A DNA stretch of 64,000 nucleotides from Benincasa hispida. Lineage: Eukaryota > Streptophyta > Magnoliopsida > Cucurbitales > Cucurbitaceae. The notes under the pieces were generated by a model. The model saw only the letters and a list, made by a program, of their open reading frames with translations, did no database searches and was not told the origin of the DNA. The stretch spans positions 5,274,542 to 5,338,541 of the forward strand of contig NC_052355.1 of the NCBI RefSeq assembly GCF_009727055.1, in the 5' to 3' direction. Positions 45,396-57,689 of the stretch are shown here, piece by piece. The position numbers were made by a program, and so were the translations under genes. Each line of letters starts with the position of its first letter. Position 1 is the first letter of the stretch.

Positions 45396-47119
45396 ATCTC
45401 CCATTTTGACTAAAACTCCAGTGAGAATAAAAATATATAATACAATGTTGAGAAACATAGAGGAAAATACAATACACTAGGGCATCACTAATACCATAAA
45501 TATTTTCCCCCTTCCCTTAGATTACATTGCTCAGAGTCCTAGTCCAACAAGGTGGCCCTCGAACACTTTAGCCGAGAGGGCCTTCATAAATGGATCAGCA
45601 AGGTTGTCTTCAGAGAATATCTTTGTGATGATCATGTCTCCTTAGTGTACTATTTCTTTGATGAGATTGTACTTTCTTTCAATATATTTTCAACGTTTGT
45701 GACTCCTTGGTTCTTTTGAGTTGCCAATAGCACCACTATTGTCACAATATAGTGTAATAGGTAGGTGCATATCTAGAACTACTTCCAAGTCATCCAAGAA
45801 TTTGCGTAGCCTTACTACTTCTTTAGCGAATTCACATACCGTATTCTGCTTCCATCGTGGAGTCAACGATACAACTTTGCTTAATGCTTATCCAAACAAT
45901 AGCTCCTCCATTAAGAGTGAAAACTAATCCTAAAGTAGATTTCCTAGAATCCACATCAGTCTAGAAATCAGAATCAATGTATCTAATAAGGATCAAATTC
46001 TTAGCTTCATACACAAGCATAACTCCCTCGTTTTCCTTAGATACTTGAGGATGGTTTTGACAAAAGTCCAATGATTGTGTCCTGGATTGGATTGGAACCT
46101 GCTAACGATTCCAACTACAAAGCATATGTTAGGACGTGTACATAACATTGCGTACATTAAACTCCCAACTACAGATGTATATGGAATTCTTGTCATTTCG
46201 TCAACATCTTGAGGTGTCTTAGGACACTGTTCCTTTGACAAAGGAATTCCATGTCTAAAAGGTAACATACATTTTTTGGAATTTTGCATATTATATCATA
46301 ACAACATCTTGTCAATATAAGATACATGAGATAGTAGGGTTCTATTCTTTTGATTTCGAAAGATCTGTATTCCTAGAATGTATTGAGTATCACCCAAATC
46401 TTTCATTTGGAACTGTGTTGCTAACCATCTCTTTACGTTAGCAAGGAAGCTTGCCTCATTCCCAATGAGTAAGATATCATCAACATAAAGAACTAAGAAT
46501 GCTACAGTTTTGTTGATTATTTTCTTGTATACCAAAGGTTCGTCAACATTCTATTCAAAACCATAAGATTTTATCGCAGTATCAAATTTTATATTCCATG
46601 ATTTTGAAGCTTGTTTTAACCCATAAATGGATCGTTTAAGCTTACAGACTTTCTGTTCCTGTCCTTGTTCGATGAACCCTTCTGGTTGAGAGATAAAAAT
46701 ACTTTCATCAAGATGGCAGGACAGAAAAGTTGTCTTGACATCCATTTTCCATATTTCGTAGTCATAATATGTGCAATGGATAGAAGTATTCTAATTGATT
46801 TTATCATGGCAAAAGGAGAAAAATTTTCTTCATAATTAACCCCTTCTCTTTGGGTAAAACCTTTTGTCACGAGTCTGGCTCTGTAGGTTTGCACCTTACC
46901 AGTTTGGTCTCGTTTTCTTTTGTAGATCCATTTGCAACCTATGAGTTTAACCCCATGTTGTTGATCTATAAATTCCCAGACTGAGTTGAAGTACATAGAC
47001 TCCATTTCAACATCCATGGCTTTTATCCACTGTTCCCTGTCAACATCTTCCATTGCCTTTTTAAAGGTTAATGGATCCTCTAATCTATCATGTATGATGA
47101 GTTTCAATTAGACACATAT
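45396..47119 (-). pseudogene. E pol: reverse transcriptase and RNase H, broken
   Basis: The minus-strand frame 47107-46616 has DREQWIKAMDVEMESMYFNS, GCKWIYKRKRD and VTKGFTQREGVNYEENFSP. 46745-46551 has the RSIYGLKQASKSWNIKFD motif. 46535-46296 has the intact catalytic YVDD (LVLYVDDILLIGNE) and FQMKDLGDTQYILGIQI. 46289-45993 enters RNase H (TSVVGSLMYAMLCTRPNIC), and 45840-45600 holds its tail. Several frameshifts separate the pieces. RT copies the element RNA into DNA and RNase H removes the RNA. Confidence 0.88.
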
Positions 47120-48090
47120 AGTGTTTAGGTTGCTGAACAACCCTCCCACTACATCGAGGCATACTCAACTCTTGAGACAGACATGATAGGACAACAATAG
47201 TTATTGATGGACCGGTTGGATCAACAACTCTTGTTGATTTTCTATAGTATCTTTGGTCATTTCTTGTAATATTAGTTTACCGCGATGTAGATAATTTTTA
47301 ATATGATCTTCTTCTAAGAATGTAACATTTGTGATACAAATACTTTGTCTTATTGAGGATCATAGAACAGTCCTCCTTTTATTTCTTTAGGGTATCCTAC
47401 AAAGAGGCATAATTTCAAACGTGTTTCTAGTTTCTTAGGATTTTTTACCAAAAGTGTGCTGGAAAACCCCAGATACGAAAATGACATAAACTAGTTTTCA
47501 TTCATTTCCATAATTCATATGGTGTTTCTGAAACACTTTTTAAAGGAACAACGTTTCAAATACATACTACAGTATGTACTGCCCAAAAGGATTGAGGTAA
47601 CTGAGCATAACTCATCATTGATCGGTCCATGTCTAACAAGGTTCAATTTCTCCTTTCTGCAACACCGTTTTGTTGTGATGTTCCAGGTGCTGTGAGCTAG
47701 GATTGAATTCCATGATCTACTAGATAGTTTTGGAATTGTAAATCATATATACTCACCATCTCGATCAGATCGAAGTGTTTTAATTCTTTTACTTAACAAT
47801 TTTTCTGTCTCGATCTTAAATTCTTTTAACTTTTCAAGAGTTTCGGACTTGTGACTTATTAAGTAAATGTACTCATATCTCGAATAATCATCAATAAAAC
47901 TAACAAAATACTAGTAGCCTTCTCGTGCTTTTACACTCATTGGACCACATAGGTCTGAATGTATAAGTTCGAGAGGCTCTTTGGCACGAATACCTTTTCC
48001 AGAAAAAGATCTATTTGTCATTTTTCCCTCAAGACATGACTCACATGGAGGTAAAGAATTATCTTCTAATTGACTTAGATGATCCTTTTT
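47120..48090 (-). pseudogene. E integrase, heavily mutated
   Basis: Aligned on the minus strand with the M2 integrase: the C-terminal GHPKE-like region near 47370-47420, the PQQNG-ERRN region near 47640-47680, the second catalytic Asp region near 47755-47780 and the HSDLCG region near 47925-47960. No long open frame remains. Confidence 0.75.
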
Positions 48091-48590
48091 TTACCAATCT
48101 CTCAATCTTATTGAGATTAATGTGACCAATCTGAGGTGCCAAAGATAGGCACTAGGAAGACTTTTTCGTTTTTTATTTTGAGTCTCAGCCGTTTTAAACA
48201 TCTCTATATTTAGAATGGCCTTTGCTTCAGTTTGTTTTAATATGTACAAGTTATTTTCGAGTCTTGCAGAACAAATATGAACACCTCTTGAAAAAATAAA
48301 CACTTCAATAGATTCAAAAGATATTCTATACATATTTTCTAGCAGACATGAAATGGAGATTAAGTTTCTTTTCATCTTAGGTACATAATATACAATCTTA
48401 AGTAAGATGAAAGATTTTCCAAAAAATAGCTTGACATCTCCCACTACATGAGCTGAAATGACTTCACCCATTCCCACCTTGAAAGTCATTTCTTATTCAG
48501 AAAGTTGTCTCCAAGAACTACTTTCATGTAGAAAAGTGCAAACATGATTAGCGGCGCCTGAATCTAATATCCAGGTTAGGTGAGTATTCT
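48091..48590 (-). pseudogene. E protease and GAG-pre-integrase
   Basis: The protease active site (WILDSGAANHVCTF) is encoded at about 48538-48579. The frame 48489-48091 then gives TFKVGMGEVISAHVVGDVKL, VPKMKRNLISISCL and ARLENNLYILKQTEAKAI, the usual link into GAG-pre-integrase. One stop falls between the active site and this frame. The domain would cleave the Gag-Pol polyprotein. Confidence 0.85.
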
Positions 48591-49075
48591 CCACTAGACA
48601 TGTTTCAAGTACTAGTAAATCTGATTTACCTTGTTTTGCCTTTTCTGCTTTCTTTTCCGCCAAATACTTCTGGTAGTGTAGTTTCCAGTGCCCATCCTCT
48701 CCACAATGGAAACATTTTCCTTTGTGAGTCTTGTTTTTTTTTTTTTTTTTTTTTTTTAGCAGTGGTTTTCTTTTTCCCTTTACCCTTCTTCTTCATTTGT
48801 ATAATTTTATCTTTCAGAAGAGGGAACAGACTTCTTGTGATCAGTGGGTCTTGTTCTAGATATCGACCCCTTAAAAAAATTCTTAGATTGAGAAATAAAA
48901 TCTACTTCTGTTTCTTTAAGTTTCATCATCGACTGATATGTCTGTAACTCGTTCAACAACGTAGTCAAATTATAAGTAATTTTTTCATAACAACATTGGT
49001 TTTGAAAGGCAATTAACTCTCTAGGAGAGATTCCAATATCTTTATTTAGCAAAATAATAAAGTACCTAGCTAGTG
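48591..49075 (-). pseudogene. E gag C-terminus with degraded zinc knuckle
   Basis: Copia nucleocapsid end. Minus-strand frame 49052-48807 has LTTLLNELQTYQSMMKLKE, the end of the gag core. A Lys-rich stretch expanded to a run of 24 A (T run at 48734-48757) follows, then CFHCGEDGHWKLHY at about 48670-48712. The CX2CX4HX4C knuckle has its last Cys changed to Tyr. The gag N-terminal part is missing upstream, and leader sequence joins directly. Confidence 0.8.
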
Positions 49076-50964
49076 ATTTAGAACAGTTGCTATCGTGGGG
49101 CAGTCAACCATTCCTTCACTGAAGCAAGACAATCTTGACCAAATACTATATCAAAATAACTCTTTATTCCTATAGTTCTTTTGGTTATCGTTTTTTGTCA
49201 AGATCTTTACTAACAATTAGTAATTCTTATAAGTGTGACCTGCCATTTTGAGATTTTATAGAACAGTATGAACATGCCCCCGAGATGGAAGACAATATCG
49301 AAGATAGAACTATAAGACCCTATTCATTATTGAAGCTTGGGTTGTTCCAAATCCTATGTTACAACCTTGCGTGGGGATCACCGTTGTTAACGACTAGCTA
49401 GTGTCGCCTAAAAATGACAGCAAGCGCAACATAGAAATCTCACAGTTCAAACTAATGGAGGAGACCGTAGGGCAATGTTGACACATTTCCGTCACCCACT
49501 TACTATAAAATACTTCCCCCATTCACCTTGTTATTGACCCGTGCAAACACTTTCCGTATAGAGTAGTCGCGGTAAATGCGACACGAAGACAATCATGGAT
49601 CTCACGGTGTGAACTCTTGAGGATGTGAGAGCTATTAACTTTATATCAAATATATTGTTAATTTCCCACTTAAGTGTTCTAAATGTTTGGGTATTCATTT
49701 ACTTAGGTTTTAATACGGGTAATTTAATAAAAACCTTAGTTAATGTGATTTTATCCAAGTATAACGTTTACATTTTGATATTAACCTACGATGTCTATGT
49801 GTTTAAACTAGTTTTAAACCTCACACCGCTCATGCAAGCTCATAAAATTAGTTAACAACACTAAATATTTCGGTCATAATCCCCAGGTAGGAGGTGTTAC
49901 ATAAACTGTCAACTTAAGTACCCCCAGCATTAGACAGTTTTATGAATCGATTTGAGTTTGTAATCAAATTTTATAAGTGAACAATCTATTTTAACCGTTA
50001 CTAGTTATTAGCCTAAGTGAACATGCTGTTTATCTTGACTAATTGAGCACGCTGTTTATCTTTGTTATGGATATTAAAGTCTAATTGCATTTTATAACTA
50101 ATTTATAAAACAAACATGCTTTAAACCAACCATAACATGCTTCAAAGGCAAAAATTAACCTAACAATTACAACAATATTTAACAAACCTTTAAAACATGC
50201 GTACGATATATTATAACTAATTATAACATACAATAATGCATGTAATATGTTTACCTATGGTAGGATTTTAAATCTAAAATGGCATACTTTATGCATTAAC
50301 ATGTTTAATAAAAAATAATACACATCAAATGCATAAAATAATTAAATAATACTAATATGGTTCAACTTTGGCATTCTGAACCAACAAATAAGCTAAATTA
50401 TTACAATAATAGGTCAAAAATAACTTTAATTTGATGAAGAACTACTCAAACCGACCCGAACTGGACTCGAACCACCTGAACCGGCCCACCAGGCACCAAA
50501 GGATGTTGAACCGGACCGGTTTGGAGGAGAACCAGTCGAACCGGCTTCTTCAACCCACAAATCGACCAGGCAGCACGCAAAGAAAACCCTTGGGATGAAC
50601 AGTGTCGTGATGCTGCATCCCAGTGTTGCAACACTATTCATTAGTAAGCCCATGGTGTTACAATGCTCGATGAATAGCATCGTGACGCTCTTGGGTAGAA
50701 TTCTCAGCTCCAGTTTTCTACTCAAATATGCTTGCTTGAATCTTCAAAATTACAGCTTAATTTGGACTCTAATGACTCCAAATAAATTACAGACTCTAAT
50801 GCATACGCAAAAACTAATCAAACAAGAGCCAATTACATTAACTTGGAAATCAAAGAGAATTCTAATGCCAAAGTTAAATTTAAATCATATCAGTCACTAA
50901 CTTAAACATGCTTAGAAGTTAACCAACCAAACTCAAATTAACGATAATTGAGTGCTTGAATCAT
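49076..50964 (-). other. E leader, non-coding
   Basis: Untranslated region between primer site and gag. It includes the block shared with P and M (about 49090-49640), with ACTTAC at 49498-49503 giving GTAAGT on the element strand. It also includes a GAACCGG-rich stretch (50450-50570) and the palindrome AGTGTTGCAACACT (50622-50635). An open frame at 50725-50426 reflects base composition and has no protein similarity that I recognise. Confidence 0.6.
50622..50635. repeat. Perfect 14-bp palindrome in the E leader
   Basis: AGTGTTGCAACACT, identical to 37843-37856 in the G LTR although the elements are unrelated. Confidence 0.9.
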
Positions 50965-50976
50965 GCTCTGATACCA
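50965..50976 (-). promoter_or_regulatory. Primer binding site of E, initiator tRNA-Met
   Basis: The plus strand is GCTCTGATACCA, so the element strand is TGGTATCAGAGC, the canonical complement of the initiator tRNA-Met 3' end. It sits two bases from the 5' LTR. Confidence 0.93.
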
Positions 50977-51135
50977 ATTAAAGGAGTAATCTAACATGCA
51001 GAGGAATAAATCAGAATCAATAAATACTCTAACTACTCTTAATTTGAGTTTTAAACATGCTATTCAAAAGAAGTTCAAAGAGGGTTTGAAGCAAAACTTA
51101 TCTTTGAAGACTTAATCCACGAATTCAACAGAATC

Positions 51136-51475
51136 TATAATGCCCCGGCATTTCCCTTTGACCTGGCTATGCCATCCTCACTTGCCTCGAAATGCTTCTA
51201 GAAGTGAAAGTTGTCCCCACAAACCAACACTAATCCTTTCAGCATGCTTTGTCCTCACTCACATGCATCTTAGGAAAATTCCCAATAGGTCACCCAACAT
51301 AGGATTGCTTCAAGCTAAGCACGCTTAACTTTGGAGTTCTTATGATTGAGCCACTAAAAAGGAAGGTGCTCCTTGTTGGTATAGTTAGTAACTTTCAATT
51401 CTTTTAAGCCTTTCTTAATCATACTTTCATGTCCTTAGGATCCCTCTCATTCGGATGTGATACCGGGTCATTACA
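51136..51475 (-). mobile_element. Cassandra-type solo LTR carrying a 5S rRNA-like segment
   Basis: A 340-bp insert with edges TATAATGCCCCGGC and CCGGGTCATTACA, flanked by GAATC on both sides (51131-51135 and 51476-51480). E's other LTR lacks it. On the minus strand, 51352-51281 matches the 5S rRNA internal promoter: CTCCAAAGTTAAGCGTGCTT (box A) and GGGTGACCT (box C region). A 5S segment inside a short LTR defines the Cassandra terminal-repeat elements of plants, which are non-autonomous and may be transcribed by RNA polymerase III. Confidence 0.88.
51281..51352 (-). promoter_or_regulatory. 5S rRNA-like internal promoter in Cassandra
   Basis: Element-strand words AAGTTAAGCGTGCTT and TTGGGTGACCTATTGGGA correspond to 5S box A and box C. 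The intermediate element (TCCTATG) is partly kept. Confidence 0.75.
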
Positions 51476-53172
51476 GAATCACTTCAAGATTGAGCTTGAA
51501 AATTCAACACCACCACCACCAAGATCTTCTCTACAAAGCTCAAGAAGAAATGTGTGGTGGAAACACTCAAATCAAGCTGAAGTTTGGATGGGTTTTTATG
51601 ATTTAAGAGGGTTTTCAACCTTGTAGCAGGTCAGCATCAAAATCTCATAATTCCCCCAGACTCTCTGCATGGAGTTTCAATTTATACTCTGAAATCATGT
51701 AGCAAAGCTAGGTTGCATGGAGGGCAGCTCCTACTTGGAGAATTGATGATGAAGATAGTGGAATTAGGTGATTAACCACCATAGGTTTGGTTAGTGGATT
51801 TTTCCTTGGAAAAATCCACTATCTTGAAAAACAATTTTAAAATAAAATTATTTTTAAATAAAACCATTTTATTTAAAAATTAGTTTTTATAAAATAAATT
51901 CAAAAGAAATAATTTAGTTAAAACTATTTTTTTTAATTAAACATTTTAATTAAAAAAATTAATTTAATATCTTAATACTAAATTAATAAAACACCAAAAA
52001 AATTCCACCAATATAATTCAATTTCATATTTAAATCATAATTAAATATTAATTGATTCTCAGATTTCATTTAATTTCAACTAAATTAAACAGTTTTAGTT
52101 ATATCTAATACAACCAATCGAAAACTCTAATAATTGAATTTGAACATTTCAAGTTCATAATCCTAATTCCAAAATTCATCCTATCCTATACTCAATTTGC
52201 TATTCCAATTTATTAGCCAATTGAGGGACCTAATGGACCTATAGATCATGAGCTCCAACGATCTGTTATTAATTCGTTAAACTCTTTAATCGAATTGATT
52301 ACTATTCGTTAACTATTAAGACATACCACTAAAGCTCGATAGTTGCACTCTTCTCACTGTCGATATATTTCTATTCATGTAAATCATAATAAGTAAGTTG
52401 ATCCTTCACAGGTCATTCGTAATTACAGTTAGGTCAAAATTACCTTTTTATCCCTATAAATACATCTTGTTCCTTAAGTTCCCACTGAACCTCTAATGAA
52501 CAATTTGATTCATAATAACACTTATGATTCATGTCCCTCTCTATCAAGAGAAGACGGGGCCCCGATTGTTCAAGACTCGGAATCTTCACTTAAGAGAACA
52601 ACCCATCTGCTAACCCTAAAATGGGTAGGAGTGAATTTCATCTTGTAGGGCAATGTCCCCAGCTATCTATCCAGTCTTGTCCCCAAAATGGAAGGTTTAT
52701 TGAGCAGTGTTGTTAGACTACCCTCACCTATGTAGATCAAAGGATAGTCCCAAATAAATAGGAGTTCATAGCTAGCTCAGGATTAAGATCAAGTTATCCT
52801 TGCTTACTTCAATATGAAATAGTCAGTTTTAACAGTAAACGACCGTTATAAAGAAAAATTACTATTTTGTGGTCTAGTCTATATGCAAACTCATTGCATA
52901 GGATGCCTCCACTCACATGGCTCTTACATGAATGATCTATGAATCGCATCATTTATATTACCTATACAAAATGGACTGCATCAATAGTGTTACTGGGATG
53001 AGATACCCAATTTCAACCATATACTTATAGCCATGGATATGTTTATTAAGTTTTCATAATAGAATGCAAAAACAATAACTTTATTGAAATAAGATACTCA
53101 ATAATATTTTATTGATAAATAGAATGTTTAACATAGAATTTATGAACTGTGAGTTCTAGGACATTACCAACA

Positions 53173-53177
53173 GTATA
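53173..53177. repeat. Target-site duplication of E, right copy (GTATA)
   Basis: Identical to 43565-43569. P's LTR continues with TCCTAAAACTC. Confidence 0.9.
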
Positions 53178-55023
53178 TCCTAAAACTCTGATTTTATAAC
53201 ATTAAACATATTCTATTATAAAGATGTTAAGGCTTATTAAATAAATACGTTATTGAATATGTAAATTGCACTTGTAAAGCCTAAATCCAATCAACTAAGA
53301 TCCATAGCTATCACATGAATTCTTGGACTTTATATGGAGACATAAAAATGAAGCAAGTTCGAGTAAATAACCAAAATGGTATATTGTACACGAATAAGGT
53401 TGGGTATCTTATTTTGGTAATAGTATTGGATGTGCCCACCTTGTATTTAGTACGAATGATGTAATCCTGAATCGTTCATGTGGAGACATGTGAGTGGAGG
53501 CGTCCTATGCAAAGAGTTTGTATAGGACTGAACGAAGAAATAAGTCACTCTTACCTTATAATGTTGTTTATTATTTAAGACTGACTATTTCAAAGCAATG
53601 ACTTAGGTATTTCTTAGATTTGCATAGATGAGGGTTGGTTCAATAGGCGCCAACTCAATAAGTCTCCCGTTTCAGGGGTACGATCGGGTAGATAGCTAGG
53701 AACATAGGATGCAAGAAGGAATTCACTCCTACATGTTTTTAGAGATAGTAGAGTGGTTGTTCTCTTAAGTACTAATTCCAAGTCTTGAACAAGGGGCCCC
53801 ACCCTCTCATTGGCTAGAGAAGGACTCCATTTGGTGATTGGATCACAAACCAATTGTTCGTTAGAGGATCGATGAGACTTAAGGAACAAGATGTAATCTT
53901 GGGTGTAAAACAGCTTTTGACCCAGCCGTTATTATGAATAACCTGTGAAGGGTCGACTTACTAATTATGGTTAAATCAAGTGGAAACAAATATATCTACT
54001 GTTAGGGAAGTGCAACTACTGGGTTTTAGTGAAGTCGGTAGTTAACGAATGTTAATTAATTTGATTTAAAGAGTTTATCCATTTAATCTTGGATTGTTAG
54101 AGCCCATGATCTATAAGTCCATTAGATCGTCCTACTAACTCACAAATGGATTAAACCTAGAATAGAGTGATGAGTTTAATTCGAAGCGTCCAAATTTAAA
54201 TTAAGGGAATTAATAATTTTATATGATATAATTACATGTTTAATTATTGAATTAAACGAAATTGAAGGATTGGATAATATTTAATTTTGGTTTAAATATT
54301 AATTACATGAATACAGATTCATGATTATGGAATTGGTGGTTGAAGAATTTGATATTTGATATCAATTTTTTAATTAATAAAAATAGTTTAATTGGAATTA
54401 GTTTTATTCAAAATTAATTATTAGAATAATTTTGGTGAAAAATTAAATTAAATTGAATTAAATTTAGAATTTGAAATTTAATTTCAAATTAAAATTTATT
54501 TTATATTCAATTTAAATCAAAATTGGAAGAAAATGAGGTTTCCCACTTTCACCAATTTATCTTCCACCTCCTTCTTGCTTCCAATTTATTCAATTTTAGG
54601 TGTCTAATTCAGATGAAAAAGAGTTGCATGCCGAAATTGATTAAAGCTAGCAATATTGAGCTGAGAGAAACCCCATGCAATTTTTTAATGCAGCTGAAAT
54701 TTTTGCTGGTTTAAAGAAGAAGTGTTCTTTACCTAAAATACCAAAAACGAATCCTCTCTTCTCAAAATTCCCTAAATCCCAGCTCATTTTGGTTTCCACC
54801 ACCGATCTAAGGTCTTAGAGAATAGTAGAGAAAATCGAGTGGTGGTCTACAAGACTTTGGAGTGGAAATTCAAGCTCAATTTGAAGATAGAAGAGTTCTA
54901 CAAAGGTATGTTTCAGAAAACCCCTTTTTATCTTATGAACATGCTTACTTAGATGCTAAAATTGATGAATTAGAGTGCTTAATGATCATCATTTCTTCTG
55001 CTAATTGCATGTTAACTCCATCA

Positions 55024-55028
55024 CTTTG
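55024..55028. repeat. Target-site duplication of P, right copy (CTTTG)
   Basis: It pairs with CTATG at 20034-20038, with one mismatch. M's integrase resumes immediately. Confidence 0.7.
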
Positions 55029-55162
55029 GCCCTATGACATTTTCTAGAAAAGATCTTTTAGTCATTTTGCCTTCAAGGCATGACTCACACATTGGTAAAA
55101 AAAAAATCTCCTAACTCGCTTAGAGGTCCATTCTTAACCAGTCTCTTAATTCTATTGAGATT
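55029..55162 (-). pseudogene. M integrase N-terminal region, right of P
   Basis: TTTTCTAGAAAAGATCTTTT and CTTCAAGGCATGACTCACAC match the same place in M2 (33395-33445) and E (47995-48040). They encode on the minus strand the C-x2-C-L-E-G-K-TKRSF region that precedes the integrase core. It ends at the GATGT duplication of the next inserted LTR. Confidence 0.75.
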
Positions 55163-55167
55163 GATGT

Positions 55168-56923
55168 TGTTGGAATACAGAAACCTGTAGCAGAACAAAA
55201 CAGGATCATTGAGCATTCTAATTCCTCAATTCTGACATCAAAATAAGTATGTTCATAGGGTAATGAGAGGATTTCATTACATACCTTTGAAGATCCTCTT
55301 CAAACTTGAAATTTAACTGCAATCTTCTCCAATTCTGGCTGTGGACTACCACTAAAACTTCCCTACTATTCTCTAGGAGCCTTAGATTGAGTTGTGGGAC
55401 TCAAAACAAGTTTAAATTTAGGGAATTGGATGAGAGGTTTTCTAGTTTTTCAGCTTGTTGAAGAATAACTTCTTTAACGTTAAAAAACAATTTGATTTTA
55501 AAATTTTGTTTTCAAAATCAAAACTTTTTCTAATTCTAATTCTTTAATTAGAATTAAAATTTTATTAATTTTACAAAAAAATAATTCAATAATAAATTTT
55601 TCTAATAAAATTAAGAATTAAGAACTAATTGAACAATTTAATTAATTCTATTAATTTAATATCAAATATCAAACTAATTTGTCACTAATTCCAGTACCAT
55701 AAATCCTTATTCATGAAATTAATATTTAAATCATATTTATATATTAATCGATTCTCCAATTACTTGTAATTCCAAAATTAAACGTGTAGTTGTATCACAT
55801 ATAATTACTAATTACTTTAATTCGAATTTGAACATTTCAAATCAACTTATCATGCTATTCTAAGGCTAATCCATTTGTGAGCTAGTAGAGGGGACCCAAT
55901 GGACCTACAGATCATGGGCTCCAACGATTCGAGATTAATTGGCTAAAATCTTTACACCGAATTAACCTTCATTCATTAACTATCTAGTCACTCCACTAAA
56001 GCCTAGTAGTTGCATTCCCCTCATTGTAGATATATTGTGTCCACTTCATATAACCATAATTAGTAAGTTAACCCTTCACAGGTTCTTCGTAATAACGGTT
56101 GGGTTAAAAGGTTGTTTTACCCCTGAGATTACCTCTTGTTCTTTAAGTCCCATTGATCCTCTAATGAACAATGGTTTGTGATCCGATCATAAAACCGAGT
56201 CCTTCTCGAGCCAATTAAAGGGTGGGGCCCCTTGTTCAAGATCTGGAATTAGCACTTAAGGGAACAACCTATCTACTATCCCTAAAAATAGGTAGGAGTG
56301 AATTTCATCTTGCACCCTATGTCATCCAGCTATCTATCCGATCTTACCCCTAAAATGGGAGGCTTATTGAGTCGGCGTTATTGAGTCAACCCTTACCCAT
56401 GTAAGTCTAAGGATAATCCCGAATAAACAGAAGTTCATAGTTAGCTCAGGATTCAGATCAAGTTACATAGTTCATCGTTTTAAAATAGTTAAGTCTTAAA
56501 TAGTAAAGAACGTTATAAAGCAAGAATGACTTATTTCTTGGTCCGATCTTATGAAAACTCATTGCACAAGACACTTCCATTCCTTATGTCACCATATGAA
56601 TGAATCAAGATCACTTTGTTTGTAGCACTTTACAACTTCTTATAACAACTATAGAGTGGGCTGCATCCAATAGTGTTACCAGAATAAGGCACCTAACCTT
56701 ATTAGTATACAATAGATCATTTTGACTATTTACTCGAACTTGATCCACTCTTATGTCTCCAGATAAAGTTCAAGTACTCATGTAATAGTCATGAATCTTA
56801 TAGATTTATTTGATTTATTTCTAAAATGAAATAAGCAATTCATATATTCAATAACAGCTTTATCGACTAACGGAATGAGTTTATTGTTTACAAACCACGA
56901 GTTTTAGGACATAAAACCCAATA
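55168..56923 (-). mobile_element. Solo copia LTR in M (GATGT duplication)
   Basis: 1756 bp from TGTTGGAATACAG to AAAACCCAATA on the plus strand, flanked by GATGT at 55163-55167 and 56924-56928. M reads smoothly across the empty site. Minus orientation, with the TATA-like block near 56025. No internal region. Confidence 0.88.
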
Positions 56924-56928
56924 GATGT

Positions 56929-57684
56929 GTCCTAATTTTATGTTCCAAAGTTGGGAATTTTGTTTAGAAGAAATTTTAAGTCTTTTATTCTGGGTTATCA
57001 CAGTTTTAAACATTTTAGTATTTAGGCGTACTCTTCCTTGAGATATATGAGCGAGACTCTATACAGATCTATGGATCTCCCCAGCATCAAAGCAAGACTC
57101 CATCAAAATCTGCCACTCATTTGGCGACGCCTTCTTTTCTATGAACACCCCACCACTAAATGATGAACTTTGTCAGTCTTCACCTCCGACCCGACCTGGA
57201 GAGAACACAGGGTAAGGGCTTGGCTCGCCTGAATATAATTCAGAAGCTTTAGTTGAACCCAAAGTCTTTGTAGGGTCCCTTATTTCTCTCTTGTTCCACG
57301 ACCTATGGCTTTAGTTGCTAACGATCTTAGCACCTATAAACTATTTTTCAGCTTAGCATAAAAAATATCTACACCATTCTTGGAAATAAAACACTTTATT
57401 TATAGAGAAATTTACAGGATTGTTTGTTCAATCAAACACTTTACAGAAATTAAATTCCTTTTTAAGTAAGGACAAACAAATATATTTTCAAGTAAAATAT
57501 ATTTATTATATGAAGTAAGCTGGAGTCTTCTCACTACCACAGTTGAGACGACATACTCAGTTCCAACACGCATCGTCGTCTCCCCAGCTACCAGTTGCCA
57601 CTAGGAACTAATTTCTTGAAATGAAGAAAAAACATGGTTAGTGGCACCTGAATCAATTATACAGACAAAGTCATCATTCTCCAC
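56929..57684 (-). pseudogene. M protease and GAG-pre-integrase remnant
   Basis: The minus strand encodes CIIDSGATNHV at about 57643-57676, an intact copia protease active site. A degraded protease body follows, then LKRNLIS-like sequence and a GAG-pre-integrase tail near 56940-57010. A stretch around 57060-57330 has low similarity to the relatives. Stops in frame. Confidence 0.75.
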
Positions 57685-57689
57685 TAAAC
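57685..57689. repeat. Target-site duplication of the solo LTR, left copy (TAAAC)
   Basis: TAAAC here and at 59722-59726. Confidence 0.88.

Larger units (their letters stand above)
43570..53172 (-). mobile_element. Element E: full-length Ty1/copia retrotransposon, degraded
   Basis: 9603 bp with both LTRs (43570-45395 and 50979-53172), primer site 50965-50976, leader, truncated gag, protease, integrase, RT and RNase H in copia order, flanked by GTATA. The LTRs are 1826 bp and, without the Cassandra insert, about 1849 bp. It is the youngest-looking large copia here, because its structure is complete. Stops, frameshifts and a missing gag N-terminus still make it inactive. Confidence 0.9.
50979..53172 (-). 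mobile_element. 5' LTR of E, containing a Cassandra solo LTR
   Basis: It starts TAAAGGAGTAATC (TG mutated to TA) and ends ATTACCAACA before GTATA. Contains the 340-bp insert 51136-51475. A TATA-like block is at 52362-52370. Confidence 0.88.
20039..55023 (+). mobile_element. Element P: plus-strand Ty1/copia, 35 kb across because of nested insertions
   Basis: 5' LTR 20039-21921, primer site 21923-21934, leader to 24673, then inserted gypsy element G. Protease to integrase lies at 38425-39450, followed by an inserted LTR. Integrase C-terminus, RT and RNase H follow at 41427-43440, polypurine tracts at 43433-43555, and the 3' LTR at 43556-55023 is split by element E. Without insertions P would be roughly 10 kb. 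The two LTRs (1883 and about 1860 bp) align along their length. Recognisable gag is absent, probably lost around G. Stops and an integrase deletion make it inactive. Confidence 0.85.
43556..55023 (+). mobile_element. 3' LTR of P, split by element E
   Basis: 14 bp (TGTTGGGATGTATA, 43556-43569) lie left of E. The rest (53178-55023, TCCTAAAACTCTG... to GTTAACTCCATCA) lies right of it. Joined in the mind, the two pieces match the P 5' LTR along its length. It ends directly before CTTTG (55024-55028) and M's integrase. A TATA-like block is near 53988. Frames inside are not genes. Confidence 0.85.

Noticed and set aside
50426..50725. 99-codon minus-strand frame
   Set aside because: Lies in the E leader, results from GAACCGG-rich composition, and has no similarity to gag or any family I know.
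53614..53889. 91-codon minus-strand frame
   Set aside because: Inside the P 3' LTR, with no conservation of frame in the 5' LTR.
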